Shown here piece after piece: positions 8,986 through 18,311 of a stretch of DNA of 64,000 nucleotides; the first letter of the stretch is position 1, and each line of letters starts with the position of its first letter. The position numbers and the translations under genes are program-made. The DNA comes from Devosia sp. Root685 (GTDB taxonomy: Bacteria; Pseudomonadota; Alphaproteobacteria; Rhizobiales; Devosiaceae). The stretch spans positions 1,361,436 through 1,425,435 of the forward strand of contig NZ_LMHK01000002.1 of the NCBI RefSeq assembly GCF_001427875.1, given 5' to 3'. The notes beneath the pieces are model-generated. The model was not told the DNA's origin. It searched no databases and worked only from the letters and a program-made list of their open reading frames with translations.

Positions 8986-10686
8986 ATGCGTAAGCTAGTG
9001 GTCAGTCTCGTTGCGGTGCTTGCTGCGACCTCATTTGGCCAGGTGGCAATCGGCCAGGAAGTGGCCGCTCTTGCCATTCAGCCCGTTGTTATCGCTCCGC
9101 CGCAAAACGATCTGGCCCGCACCATCAAGACTGGACTTTCCTCTGCCTATGGCTCCGCCAAGACCGGCTCGCGCGCCTATGAAGAGGCGCAAAAACTCTA
9201 TTTCCTCTATGGCGAACGCCATTTCGAGCCGATCTGGCTCAGCGAAGGCGCCGGCGGCAAGGTGACCTTCTCGCCCTCCGCCCAAAAGATCATCGCGCTC
9301 TTTCAAGAGGCTGGCGCCGAAGGCCTGCGCCCCAGCGATTATCTGACCGCCGACATCGACCTCACCCGCGCCAATAGCAGCGACCCCATTGCCCTCGCCG
9401 GCCTTGAAACCGCCTTTTCCGGCGCGGTCCTCCGCTATGCCAACCATCTCTACAATGGCCGCATTCGCCCCCAGTCGGTGAGCGAAAACCTCGACATCCA
9501 GCCCAAGCCGATCGATCAGGCCGCTCTTCTCGAGCGCCTCGCCCAGAGTTCCGACCCCGCCCCGATCCTTGCCGAACTCGAGCCCAAACATCCCGAATTC
9601 CTGGCCCTGAAAGCCGCACTCGCCAATTTCGGCGCCAGCACCACGGCCCGTCCGGCCCCGATCGGGGAAGGTCCGGTGCTGCGCCCCGGCAATTCCGATG
9701 CCCGCGTCCACGCGATCCGCGCCCGGCTCGAACTGCCCGCAGTCACCTCGAACCTTTACGACGACACCCTCGTCACCGCCGTCGAAACCTTCCAGGGCGG
9801 CGTCGGCCTCGAAGTCGACGGCATTATCGGGCCGGCGACCATCGCGGCCTTCAATGGCGGCAATGCCACGCGCCGCGAGGACATTCTGGCCAATATGGAA
9901 CGCTGGCGCTGGATGCCGGCCGACCTCGGCCAGTTCAACGTCTTCGTCAACATCCCCGAATTCCGCCTCTCCATTCAGCGCAATGGCGTCGAGGAATATG
10001 CCACCCGCGTCGTCGTCGGCACCACCAAGAACCAGACCCCGATTTTCTCGGACAATATCCGCCACCTGGTGGTCAATCCCTATTGGAACGTGCCCTCCTC
10101 GATCATCAAGGGCGAGATCGCCCCGGCCGTTTTGCGCAATCCCGGCTATACCGACAGCCACAATATGGATCTGCTCTATAACGGCACTCCGGTCAGCCCC
10201 TGGCAGGTGGATTGGTCGCAGGTCTCCACCTCCTACTTCCCCTTCAAGGTCCGCCAGCGCCCCGGCGCCGGCAATGCCCTGGGCCAGATCAAGTTTCTCT
10301 TCCCCAACAAGCACGACGTCTATCTCCACGATACGCCGTCCAAGTCGCTCTTCGCCCGGTCCTTCCGCGCCTTCAGCCACGGCTGCATTCGCGTCGAAAA
10401 CCCCTTCGAATTCGCCGATGCGCTGATGGCCAATGAGACCAAGATCAGCCGCACCTCGCTCGAAGCCCTGTTCGGCCCCTCCGAGCGCTGGGTGAACCCG
10501 GAAAAACAGATTCCAGTCCACCTCGCTTACTTCACCCTGCGCGTCGGTCCGGATGGTGCGATCCGCTCCTATGGCGATGTCTACGGGCACAATGAAAAGC
10601 TCATCGAAGCCATGGGTCTTGCCAATTCCGCCCCGCCGACCATCATGGCCGAGGCCGAAAACGTCCCCGAAGAGCTGTCGCCGTAA
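8986..10686 (+). CDS. L,D-transpeptidase, YcbB/LdtD type with peptidoglycan-binding domain
   Basis: This 566-residue protein forms 3-3 cross-links in peptidoglycan on the periplasmic side. A signal peptide ends near residue 23. A scaffold domain follows (about 60-215, SDYLTADIDL region). A PG_binding_1 domain lies near 225-280 (VHAIRARLEL through DGIIGPATIAAFN). The YkuD catalytic domain lies near 300-500 and ends in the active-site signature SHGCIRV, with the nucleophile Cys467. Length and domain order match E. coli LdtD/YcbB, not the short Ldt enzymes. The ATG at 8986 has a clear TAGGAG. The next gene is a DUF882/MepK-like protein, reproducing the ldtD-mepK neighbourhood of E. coli. Confidence 0.92.
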   Translation: MRKLVVSLVAVLAATSFGQVAIGQEVAALAIQPVVIAPPQNDLARTIKTGLSSAYGSAKTGSRAYEEAQKLYFLYGERHFEPIWLSEGAGGKVTFSPSAQKIIALFQEAGAEGLRPSDYLTADIDLTRANSSDPIALAGLETAFSGAVLRYANHLYNGRIRPQSVSENLDIQPKPIDQAALLERLAQSSDPAPILAELEPKHPEFLALKAALANFGASTTARPAPIGEGPVLRPGNSDARVHAIRARLELPAVTSNLYDDTLVTAVETFQGGVGLEVDGIIGPATIAAFNGGNATRREDILANMERWRWMPADLGQFNVFVNIPEFRLSIQRNGVEEYATRVVVGTTKNQTPIFSDNIRHLVVNPYWNVPSSIIKGEIAPAVLRNPGYTDSHNMDLLYNGTPVSPWQVDWSQVSTSYFPFKVRQRPGAGNALGQIKFLFPNKHDVYLHDTPSKSLFARSFRAFSHGCIRVENPFEFADALMANETKISRTSLEALFGPSERWVNPEKQIPVHLAYFTLRVGPDGAIRSYGDVYGHNEKLIEAMGLANSAPPTIMAEAENVPEELSP

Positions 10687-10859
10687 CCGAATGTGGCTGC
10701 GGTTACGCTCAACGGTAACAGTCTGTTAGCATTTTCGCCTTGGTTGCGCCTGTTTTTGCCCTTAATAACGAAGGCGTGAGGGGGCCTAAGGTCGGTTCAC
10801 ACCTGGTTAGCGTTAATAAAATCGAGCGATTTTTGCGCTAACGTCCAACGATACTGGCA

Positions 10860-12563
10860 TTGAACCGGGCAGAGTTAGGCGTGACGGGGATTTCCTTTTT
10901 GCAGCGTGGTGTTCTCTCGCGTTTTATCGCGACGACGCTTGTAACTATTTGTATGACCGGCATTTTCGCCGTCCAGCCCGCCGTGGCTGCGACTGAGCGC
11001 GCCCTCTATCTCTACTATACGCACACCAAGGAAACCTCGCGCATCGTCTTCAAGCGCGACGGCAAATATGTGCAATCGGGCCTCAACGAGCTCAACCAGT
11101 TCCTCCGCGACTGGCGCCGCAACGAACCCACCAAGATGGACCCCCGCCTTTTCGATCTGGTTTGGGAGGTTTATCAAGAGGTTGGCGGCACTCAGCCGAT
11201 CAATGTCGTCTCCGCCTACCGCTCCCCCGCCACCAATGCCATGCTGGCCGACAAGTCTTCGGGCGTTGCCGACAATTCCCAGCACATGCGCGGCACGGCC
11301 ATGGATTTCTTCATTCCCGGCGTGAACCTGTCAAAATTGCGTGCCGTTGCAATGAGTAAGCAGGTTGGCGGCGTTGGTTTCTACCCAACCTCGGGCAGCC
11401 CCTTCGTCCATCTCGACGTCGGCTCCGTCCGCGCCTGGCCGCGCATGACCCGCGCCCAGCTCAAAGAAATTTTCCCCGACGGCCGCACCATGCATCTGCC
11501 GACCGACGGCAAGCCGCTCTCCCAGGAAGGCTACAACATCGCCCTCGCCGAGTGGAAACAGTGCCACGCCTATCCCTGCAATGGCCGCAGTTCCTCGGGC
11601 ACCATGGTGGCCGATTCCGGCGGCGGCAGCGGCGGCAAGACGCTGATGGACGTGCTCTTTGGCGGTAAGCCGGGCAATGCCCCAGCGCCGGTCGCAGCGG
11701 CAGCACCCGCCCCTATGCAGGTCGCCGCCGTGGCGCCGCAGACCGCCACCTCCGACCTTGCCCCCGTTCCCGCCCCACGCCCGGCCAGCATGATGGTTGC
11801 AGCCGTAGCAACGCCGCAGCCTTCCGCCGTGGCGCCCGTTCCGGCCGACCCCGCCTTCATGCCCTTCTCGACCGTCGGCAGCGCGCCGCTCGACGCCGCG
11901 GAGCTGACGACGCCCGTTATTGCCCCAATGCCGGCGATGAAATCCGAAACTCTGCGCGTCGCCACCGCTGCGGCCCTGCCCGCCGGCGATGCCGTCACGG
12001 CTCTTGCCGCGTTGACCGACGCACCCGTTCCGATGCCGCCGCTCCATGCGGCCGAGCCCGAAGTCACGCTCACAGCCTATGCCGCGGCACCAGCCGGTCT
12101 CGGCCGCCCCGTGATCGCTTCGCTAGGTCCGACCGTGACCGGCTCCATTCCCGCCACGCCCGCGTCGCGCTCCGTTCTTGCCTCGGTCGGTACGCCCATG
12201 CCAACCGAACTGACAGCGCTGCCGCCCTCGCAGACGGAAATGGCCAACCTCTTCTCAGGCACTTTTGACGCCGTCGAAAGCGCCAAACCATCCGAACTCG
12301 TCGCCGCTCTGACCAGCCACGTTTCGCGTCCGGTCGCCGCCGGCATGCGCAAGCCCGACCTCGTTGCGCCCGATTTCGAGCACGTCGCCGATGTCTTTGC
12401 CGCCCCGGTGAGCCTGAGCTCCAACCACTTCGCGGTGATCTTCGATCGTGATGAAGCCGATTTCGATCCCACCCCGGAAATGGGCCGCTACGTCATCGTC
12501 ATGGGTGCCGGGGAAGACACGACCATGGGCGGAAATCGCCGTTTCGCACCCTCGACCAACTAA
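10860..12563 (+). CDS. DUF882/YcbK (MepK-like) peptidase M15 family protein with long Ala/Pro-rich tail
   Basis: The first about 230 residues form a DUF882 (Peptidase_M15_2) domain: an N-terminal signal segment (ATTLVTICMTGIFAVQPAVAA), SAYRSPATN, the zinc-site motifs SQHMRGTAMDFF and SPFVHLDVGSVRAWPR. E. coli MepK of this family is an endopeptidase that cleaves 3-3 (mDap-mDap) cross-links, the bonds the neighbouring L,D-transpeptidase would make. The remaining about 320 residues are low complexity, rich in Ala, Pro, Val and Thr, absent from E. coli MepK, and probably a periplasmic spacer. The start is TTG 10860 for the longest frame. GTG 10881 is an equally reasonable start just before the signal peptide. 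Confidence 0.85.
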   Translation: MNRAELGVTGISFLQRGVLSRFIATTLVTICMTGIFAVQPAVAATERALYLYYTHTKETSRIVFKRDGKYVQSGLNELNQFLRDWRRNEPTKMDPRLFDLVWEVYQEVGGTQPINVVSAYRSPATNAMLADKSSGVADNSQHMRGTAMDFFIPGVNLSKLRAVAMSKQVGGVGFYPTSGSPFVHLDVGSVRAWPRMTRAQLKEIFPDGRTMHLPTDGKPLSQEGYNIALAEWKQCHAYPCNGRSSSGTMVADSGGGSGGKTLMDVLFGGKPGNAPAPVAAAAPAPMQVAAVAPQTATSDLAPVPAPRPASMMVAAVATPQPSAVAPVPADPAFMPFSTVGSAPLDAAELTTPVIAPMPAMKSETLRVATAAALPAGDAVTALAALTDAPVPMPPLHAAEPEVTLTAYAAAPAGLGRPVIASLGPTVTGSIPATPASRSVLASVGTPMPTELTALPPSQTEMANLFSGTFDAVESAKPSELVAALTSHVSRPVAAGMRKPDLVAPDFEHVADVFAAPVSLSSNHFAVIFDRDEADFDPTPEMGRYVIVMGAGEDTTMGGNRRFAPSTN

Positions 12564-12617
12564 AACGCTGGCAACGCCGTATCGGCGCCACTTTCTTTGA
12601 TTTCAAGCGTTTGGTGA

Positions 12618-12641
12618 GACCGGCACCTTGCCGTGCCGGTC
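12618..12641. terminator. Hairpin between the DUF882 gene and dxs
   Basis: A perfect 9-bp inverted repeat (GACCGGCAC / GTGCCGGTC) with a 6-nt loop lies between the two genes. There is no strong T-tract after it, so it is only a candidate terminator. Confidence 0.4.
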
Positions 12642-12707
12642 CTTGCATTGGCACGGTCACGCGCCTAAAGAACGTTCTGCTGCCGCCGCTTCCCAAGGAG
12701 CCCTCGC

Positions 12708-14636
12708 TTGGCCGAAAAGCCGCACACGCCGTTGCTCGACACGGTTCAAACGCCCGCCGATCTGCGCGCCCTGCCCCGCGAGCAGTTGCGCCAGCTTGCC
12801 GATGAACTGCGCACCGAAGTCATCGACGCCGTTTCCGTTACCGGCGGCCACCTCGGCGCCGGCCTTGGCGTCGTCGAGCTGACCGTAGCGCTGCACGCGG
12901 TTTTCGACACCCCACATGATCGCATCATCTGGGACGTCGGCCACCAGGCCTATCCGCACAAGATTCTGACTGGCCGCCGCGACCGCATGCGCACGCTGCG
13001 CCAGAAGGACGGCCTTTCCGGCTTCACCCGGCGCGCCGAAAGCGAATACGATCCCTTTGGCGCTGGCCACTCCTCGACCTCGATTTCCGCAGGCCTCGGC
13101 ATGGCCGTTGCGAGCGAACATCTCGATACGCCACGCAATGTCGTTGCTGTCATCGGCGATGGCGCCATGTCGGCCGGCATGGCCTATGAAGCCATGAACA
13201 ATGCCGGCGACATGGACGCGCGGCTCGTCGTCATTCTCAACGACAACGACATGTCCATCGCGCCCCCGACCGGCGCCTTGCGCGCTTATCTCGCCCAACT
13301 CGTCTCAAGCCCGGCCTATCGCGGCACGCGCGACGCGGCAAAATCCGTGGTCAGCAAACTGCCGCAGTTCCTCTATGAACCGGCGCGCAAAACCGAGGAA
13401 TTCGCCCGCTCCTTCTTCACCGGCGGCACGCTTTTTGAAGAGCTTGGCTTCTATTATGTCGGCCCCATCGACGGGCACAATCTCGACCACCTGCTGCCCG
13501 TGCTCGACAATGTGCGCGAGATGGAAAAAGGCCCCGTCCTCGTCCATGTCGTGACGAAGAAAGGCAAGGGCTATGCCCCCGCCGAAGACTCGGCCGACAA
13601 GTATCATGGCGTCTCAAAATTCAACGTCATCACCGGCGCCCAGACCAAGGCGCCGTCCAACGCGCCATCCTATACGTCGGTCTTTGCCGAAACGCTGATC
13701 CAGGAAGCGCAGAACGACAAGCGCGTCGTTGCCGTCACCGCTGCCATGCCCTCGGGTACCGGCCTCGACAAGTTCGCTGAACTCTTCCCCGACCGCATCT
13801 ACGATGTCGGCATCGCCGAACAACACGCCGTCACCTTCGCGGCGGGCCTTGCCAGCGAAGGCATGCGCCCCTTCTGCGCCATCTATTCGACCTTCCTGCA
13901 GCGCGCCTATGATCAGGTGATCCACGACGTCGCTATCCAGGGTCTGCCGGTGCGCTTTGCCATCGACCGCGCCGGTTTCGTCGGCGCCGATGGCCCCACC
14001 CATGCCGGCAATTACGACAATGCCTATCTCGGCGCCATTCCCGGCATCGTGCAGATGGCCGCCGCCGACGAAGCCGAACTCCGCCATATGGTGGCAACGG
14101 CATCAGCCTATGACGCCGGCCCGATCAGCTTCCGCTATCCCCGTGGCGATGGCATGGGCGTCGACATGCCCGCCCGTGGCGAAATCCTGTCCATCGGCAA
14201 GGGCCGCATCATCCGCCAGGGCAGCACGATTGCGCTCCTGTCCTATGGCACGCGGCTGGGCGAAGTGCTCGCCGCCGCCGACAAGCTCGCAGCCCTCGGC
14301 CTCAACCCGACCGTCGCCGATGCGCGTTTCTTAAAGCCGCTCGATGAAGAGCTAACCGCTCGTCTCGCCCAGACGCACGACGTGCTGATATCAACCGAGG
14401 AAGGCGGCCTTGGCGGCTTTGGCAGCCACGTGGCGACCTTCCTCGCCTTGAACGGCCTCCTTGACGGCAAGGTGCGTTTCCGCCCGCTGATGATCCCGGA
14501 TCGTTTCGACGAGCATTCGAGCCAGAACGACATGTACGCCGCCGCGGGCCTCGACCGCGCCGGCATCGTCCAGACCGCTCTCACCACCCTCGGATATGAC
14601 GAAGCCGCCATGAAGGCGGCCCTGGCTCAGGCGTAA
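12708..14636 (+). CDS. dxs: 1-deoxy-D-xylulose-5-phosphate synthase
   Basis: This enzyme joins pyruvate and glyceraldehyde-3-phosphate to make DXP, the first step of the MEP isoprenoid pathway, and uses thiamine diphosphate in the cytoplasm. The 642 residues match the family length. Visible motifs are [29 protein letters not shown], the ThDP/Mg motif [18 protein letters not shown] with [12 protein letters not shown], the [17 protein letters not shown] segment of the pyrimidine-binding domain and the C-terminal transketolase domain ([13 protein letters not shown]). The start is TTG at 12708, fixed by AAGGAG 7 nt before it. Confidence 0.97.
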   Translation: MAEKPHTPLLDTVQTPADLRALPREQLRQLADELRTEVIDAVSVTGGHLGAGLGVVELTVALHAVFDTPHDRIIWDVGHQAYPHKILTGRRDRMRTLRQKDGLSGFTRRAESEYDPFGAGHSSTSISAGLGMAVASEHLDTPRNVVAVIGDGAMSAGMAYEAMNNAGDMDARLVVILNDNDMSIAPPTGALRAYLAQLVSSPAYRGTRDAAKSVVSKLPQFLYEPARKTEEFARSFFTGGTLFEELGFYYVGPIDGHNLDHLLPVLDNVREMEKGPVLVHVVTKKGKGYAPAEDSADKYHGVSKFNVITGAQTKAPSNAPSYTSVFAETLIQEAQNDKRVVAVTAAMPSGTGLDKFAELFPDRIYDVGIAEQHAVTFAAGLASEGMRPFCAIYSTFLQRAYDQVIHDVAIQGLPVRFAIDRAGFVGADGPTHAGNYDNAYLGAIPGIVQMAAADEAELRHMVATASAYDAGPISFRYPRGDGMGVDMPARGEILSIGKGRIIRQGSTIALLSYGTRLGEVLAAADKLAALGLNPTVADARFLKPLDEELTARLAQTHDVLISTEEGGLGGFGSHVATFLALNGLLDGKVRFRPLMIPDRFDEHSSQNDMYAAAGLDRAGIVQTALTTLGYDEAAMKAALAQA

Positions 14637-14661
14637 AGCCGCGGCCTAAAAAGCCCCAAAC

Positions 14662-14745
14662 CCACAGTGTCATTCCCGCGAAAGCGGGAATCTCCGTTTT
14701 CAGCCTTTAGCAGAGATTCCCGCTTTCGCGGGAATGACACCGTGG
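14662..14745. repeat. Extragenic palindrome: two 33-bp inverted arms between convergent genes
   Basis: Arms at 14662-14694 and 14713-14745 are inverted copies with one mismatch, separated by 18 nt. Each arm also contains its own small palindrome (CCCGC-GAAA-GCGGG). The core (TCATTCCCGCGAAAGCGGGA) is a widespread proteobacterial REP-like sequence. It lies between the 3' ends of dxs and the convergent glycosyltransferase gene, so the hairpin may also end transcription from both sides. Confidence 0.85.
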
Positions 14746-14769
14746 TTGGGAAAATGAGGCGTTCTGGCC

Positions 14770-15933
14770 TTACTTCCAGGTAAAAGCCCGCGTCACAGCA
14801 TAATTGAACACCGAGCTCATGATCGCGCCCGAAAGGCCCGCTACAAAAGTCTGGTGATCCCACTGGTAGATCGCGTTGGCGACGGAAATATTGGCGATGC
14901 CGCCCAGCGCGCAGATCGCACAAAAACTGAGGAAGCCGGTAATCAACCTGCGGCCCTTAAGCTTGCGATCGGCATAGGTCAGGTTGTTATTAAGCACAAA
15001 ATTCCAGGCCATGGCGATCATCGTCGCGGCGATCTGGGAAATCAAAAACTCCGTCGTCTGCGACACCACCTCGCCCTGGATCAGCACCGAGGTGAAGAAC
15101 CACAGCGTGGCTAGGTGCACGACGACGCCGGTGCCACCAACGAGACCGAAGAGCAAAAAACTCGGCGGCAACGCGCCGCCAGTCATCTTCGATACCCAGA
15201 GACCCAAATACTGGATCACGATCAGCGGGTTCATCTTGCTCTCGCCCGCATGGCGCGGGCGGAACGTATAGGGCACTTCGGCGATCTTCAGCGGCTTGCC
15301 CATGCGGGCTGACGTCACGATCAGGTCGATCAGAATCTTGAACCCATCGCTGGCAAGCTTCGGCGCAGCTTCAAGCGCCGCCTCCCGACGAATGAGAAAA
15401 AACCCGCTCATCGGATCGCTCACCGCCTGCCCGGCGATCATGCCGGCAAGACGATTGGCAAGATTGCTGCCCGAAAGCCGCGCCTCGCTGAGACCATCGC
15501 CGGCCGAACCGCCCTCGGCAAAGCGCGACCCGACGACGAGATCGGCGCCGCTCAGCGCTTCCGCCAACATCTGGGGAAGGATGGTTTCGTCATGCTGATG
15601 GTCGGCATCGATCACGGCAACATATGGCGCGGCCGTTACCGCCATGCCCTCGATACAGGCCGAGGCAAGTCCCCGCCGACCAAAGCGTCTGACGCAGCGG
15701 ATATTGGCATAGACCCGGCTCAACTCGTTGACAACGTCGGCCGTCCCATCGGGACTATTGTCGTCGACGACGATCATTTCCCAGGCGGTATCGCCCAGCG
15801 CCAGCGCAACCTTTTCATAAAGCAACTCGATGTTGCCCCGCTCATTATAGGAGGGGACGATGACGGCGAGCTGCGGGGGGCGAAAATTGGTGGGAAGTGC
15901 GACGCTGGCTTCTTGGATAGGGCCGTTCGACAT
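14770..15933 (-). CDS. GT2 glycosyltransferase with C-terminal GtrA-like membrane domain (polyprenyl-phosphate mannosyltransferase-like)
   Basis: The N-terminal half is a GT-A fold of the dolichol-phosphate mannosyltransferase type: AVIVPSYNERGNI, VVDDNSPDGTAD, the metal-binding DADHQHDE and DPMSGFFLIRR. The C-terminal about 130 residues are four predicted membrane helices of a GtrA/DPMS domain (LVGGTGVVVHL, WNFVLNNNLTY). Fused proteins of this kind load a sugar onto polyprenyl phosphate and may flip it, supplying periplasmic GT-C enzymes. One such enzyme is divergently encoded next door. I chose ATG 15933 because the conserved region begins soon after; GTG 15984 and ATG 15960 are in-frame alternatives, none with an ideal ribosome-binding site. 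Confidence 0.88.
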   Translation of the reverse strand: MSNGPIQEASVALPTNFRPPQLAVIVPSYNERGNIELLYEKVALALGDTAWEMIVVDDNSPDGTADVVNELSRVYANIRCVRRFGRRGLASACIEGMAVTAAPYVAVIDADHQHDETILPQMLAEALSGADLVVGSRFAEGGSAGDGLSEARLSGSNLANRLAGMIAGQAVSDPMSGFFLIRREAALEAAPKLASDGFKILIDLIVTSARMGKPLKIAEVPYTFRPRHAGESKMNPLIVIQYLGLWVSKMTGGALPPSFLLFGLVGGTGVVVHLATLWFFTSVLIQGEVVSQTTEFLISQIAATMIAMAWNFVLNNNLTYADRKLKGRRLITGFLSFCAICALGGIANISVANAIYQWDHQTFVAGLSGAIMSSVFNYAVTRAFTWK

Positions 15934-16087
15934 TTTCTTGAGCACTCTGGCTGCGGGCATCCCCCTTAAAAGCACGTCACGCACTTAAAGTTGCGTGGGA
16001 TAGATTTCATGGCAGGGTTGCGTGGCACGCAGATGTGGCCCGCCGCGCTTTGTGTCACTTCACCCTTTCCCCATGGCAGGAGGCGCC

Positions 16088-17242
16088 GTGTATCCCCCCA
16101 GTATCGATTTCAGGCAGGATAGGCCCAGCGCGCTGATCCTGCTTTTGCCGCTCGTTTTCGTTCTGAGCGGCACGCTGATCCGCTTCCTCGCCTTCCGCTA
16201 TGCTCAGCCCGATACCGAATGGACGCAGTATTTCAGCGCACTCTGCCGCTGGGATTGCACTTGGTATGTCCGCATGGCCGAAACCGGCTACGACACTTTT
16301 CCGGTCCCCTCGCGCGTCAATGCCGGCAATTGGGCGTTCTTTCCGTTCTATCCGATCCTCGTCGGGCTGATCGGCAAGCTCATCCCCCTGCCCACCATCG
16401 TTTTGGCGAGCCTTCTCTCGATACTGACGGCCTATGCCGCCGTCGTCGTGGCCTGGCCGCTGCTGGGCCGGAATATCCGCGCCTATACGCTCTACGCCGC
16501 CTTCATGCTGTCCGGCCCCGTCTCGTTCTATTTCACCACCTTCTTCACCGAGGTGATGTTCGTCCTCCTGACGACGCTGGTCTTCCGGTTTCTTGGTCGC
16601 TCGGACTATCTCGGCGCTGCCGCCGCATCAGCCCTCCTCTCGGCCACCCGCATCGTCGGTGTCTTCGCCTCACTCTCTATCGGCATCAAGGCGCTGATGG
16701 ACTATCGGCAGGACAAAGGAACCTGGCGCGGCATCCTCGGCGGCCTTCTCGGTCAACCAAAACTGGTGCTTGCCATCTTCATCTCGCCGCTCGGCTTTTT
16801 CACCTATATGGCCTTCCTCAATTATTGGGTCGGCGATGGCCTCGCCTTCAGCCACACCCAGCGCGCCTGGGGCCGGCAGATCGCCAATCCCCTGACCTAT
16901 CTCTGGGAAGGTCTCGTCAATTGGCCTGGCGCTGGTGCCCTCCTCAGCAATTCCCAGATCCTGGCGCTCGCCGCCATTGTCGGCCTCGGGCTCACCGCAG
17001 TTCTCGCCTGGCGAAAACAATGGCCTGCCGTGGTCTTTTGCCTCTTCTGCATCGTCATTCCACTCGCCGCCGGCCTTGCGTCGATGCTCCGCTTCATGGC
17101 CGGCATGGCCCCGATCACCATCACCGCGGCAACGCTTCTGGGCAAAAACCGGGTCGTCTTCGCCGTCAGCCTTGTGGGCCTCATCATCGGCGCCTGGTTC
17201 GTTACGCTCGCCTGGCTGGGAGGCAATGTTGCGCTTGTCTGA
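16088..17242 (+). CDS. GT-C membrane mannosyltransferase-like protein (PIG-V-like)
   Basis: An integral membrane protein of about 384 residues with roughly ten hydrophobic segments. An early extracytoplasmic loop carries the GT-C/PIG-V-type motif RWDCTWYVRMAETGY followed by NWAFFPFYP, in which the acidic residue of the WD motif is the likely catalytic one. It probably moves a sugar from a polyprenyl-phosphate donor to an acceptor outside the inner membrane. The neighbouring GtrA-type synthase could supply the donor. I place the start at GTG 16088 because AGGAGG lies just upstream; GTG 16022 and ATG 16073 extend the same frame. The 3' end overlaps the next gene. Confidence 0.75.
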   Translation: MYPPSIDFRQDRPSALILLLPLVFVLSGTLIRFLAFRYAQPDTEWTQYFSALCRWDCTWYVRMAETGYDTFPVPSRVNAGNWAFFPFYPILVGLIGKLIPLPTIVLASLLSILTAYAAVVVAWPLLGRNIRAYTLYAAFMLSGPVSFYFTTFFTEVMFVLLTTLVFRFLGRSDYLGAAAASALLSATRIVGVFASLSIGIKALMDYRQDKGTWRGILGGLLGQPKLVLAIFISPLGFFTYMAFLNYWVGDGLAFSHTQRAWGRQIANPLTYLWEGLVNWPGAGALLSNSQILALAAIVGLGLTAVLAWRKQWPAVVFCLFCIVIPLAAGLASMLRFMAGMAPITITAATLLGKNRVVFAVSLVGLIIGAWFVTLAWLGGNVALV

Positions 17243-17831
17243 TCGCTCGCCCCTGGCGCTTGGCGCCTATGCCTTCGCCGCTATTATCGCGCTCGTCGAG
17301 CTGACCATTCTCTGGCAAGGCCTACACCCCAGCGTGTCCGCGGACTATCGTGCCTACTATATCGACCGCACGACCACCTGCCTGCCGCAGCCGGTCACCG
17401 GCGAATATGTGCTGGGCGCGGAACTCGATTTCCGCTCGGACGGCGACGAAACCCGTGAACTACGCCCCTGTGGCTGGACCGGGACTGCCGGCGACGGCGC
17501 CCATTCGGTCGGCGAAACCTCGCGCCTGCGCTTTGCAGTAAGCGCGCCCGGTGCGCTGACACTGATGCTGGAATTGACCGGCGTCACCCTGCCGGGCCCC
17601 GCCCAGCAACGGGTTCTGATCTCGGCCAATGGCAAGGAAATCGGGGAAATTGCGGTAACGCCCGACAAGACCGAGCGTTTTGCCATCTCAATCCCGGCAA
17701 GTGCCCGGGACGATGATGGCTTTGTCGACATAAAACTCGACTATCCCGACGCCATTTCGCCGGGCAAGCGGGTCGCGAACACCTATTGGCGCTCGGTAAA
17801 ACTCACCGCCGCTTCGCTCAGCCCGGCATGA
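17226..17831 (+). CDS. Membrane-anchored extracytoplasmic protein, DUF7024-like accessory to the GT-C enzyme
   Basis: This 201-residue protein starts at ATG 17226, 17 nt inside the end of the preceding GT-C gene, with GGGAGG directly upstream, so the pair is probably translationally coupled. It has one N-terminal membrane segment (ALGAYAFAAIIALVELTILW) and then a beta-rich extracytoplasmic domain (LMLELTGVTLPG, VLISANGKEIGEI, FVDIKLDYPDA). That pattern resembles the DUF7024 jelly-roll domain found fused to or beside bacterial membrane glycosyltransferases. The function is unknown; the overlap suggests it works with the GT-C enzyme. Confidence 0.65.
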   Translation: MLRLSDRSPLALGAYAFAAIIALVELTILWQGLHPSVSADYRAYYIDRTTTCLPQPVTGEYVLGAELDFRSDGDETRELRPCGWTGTAGDGAHSVGETSRLRFAVSAPGALTLMLELTGVTLPGPAQQRVLISANGKEIGEIAVTPDKTERFAISIPASARDDDGFVDIKLDYPDAISPGKRVANTYWRSVKLTAASLSPA

Positions 17832-17876
17832 GCAGATTTGCTCAGCCCGGCAGTACCGGGCTGAGCTGGGCAAAAA

Positions 17877-18137
17877 TCAGTCGGAACCGCCTTCGATCAT
17901 GCCGAGCGCCGACATGTAAAGTTCGAGTATGGCTTCCTGCTCCATGCGCTCATTGGCGTCCTGCTTGCGGATCGTCACGATCTTCCTGAGGATTTTCGTA
18001 TCGAAACCGTTGCCCTTGGCTTCGGCATAGATTTCCTTGATGTCAGCCGCGATCGCGGCCTTTTCTTCTTCCATCCGCTCGATGCGCTCGATAAAGGCGC
18101 GGAGCTGATCCTGGGCGACGCTGTCTTCGACGGCCAT
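17877..18137 (-). CDS. gapR: GapR-family nucleoid protein (DUF2312)
   Basis: This 86-residue protein contains no Cys and is strongly helical: [33 protein letters not shown] then [10 protein letters not shown]. It is a clear DUF2312 member. In Caulobacter, GapR binds AT-rich overtwisted DNA ahead of replication and transcription and supports chromosome replication. Length and sequence are typical. It lies close to pyk and rpmJ, a neighbourhood I recall as common in Hyphomicrobiales. It reads leftward, opposite to the flanking genes. Confidence 0.93.
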   Translation of the reverse strand: MAVEDSVAQDQLRAFIERIERMEEEKAAIAADIKEIYAEAKGNGFDTKILRKIVTIRKQDANERMEQEAILELYMSALGMIEGGSD

Positions 18138-18311
18138 CGTAAACCTCTTTTTGTTCTGGCTGTCTTGAACCCCAAGGGCTCGTTCGGTTCAAGCCCTTGA
18201 CTGGCCGATTCTCCCAAGAAGCACGAAATGCATGCCCGCAATTCGGTCAAATCCAGTCATTAGCCATTGACCGCACTTGTCGCATCGGCTCAAACACTCC
18301 CGGTATCTCCC

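Noticed and set aside
9031-10590. Long minus-strand open frame opposite the L,D-transpeptidase gene
   Set aside because: Gly/Asp/Glu-rich composition typical of antisense to a GC-rich gene; the plus-strand gene has full domain support.
14662-14745. Insertion-sequence ends or a MITE with target duplication
   Set aside because: The arms are a single hairpin with no flanking direct repeat visible; a REP-like palindrome is the simpler reading.
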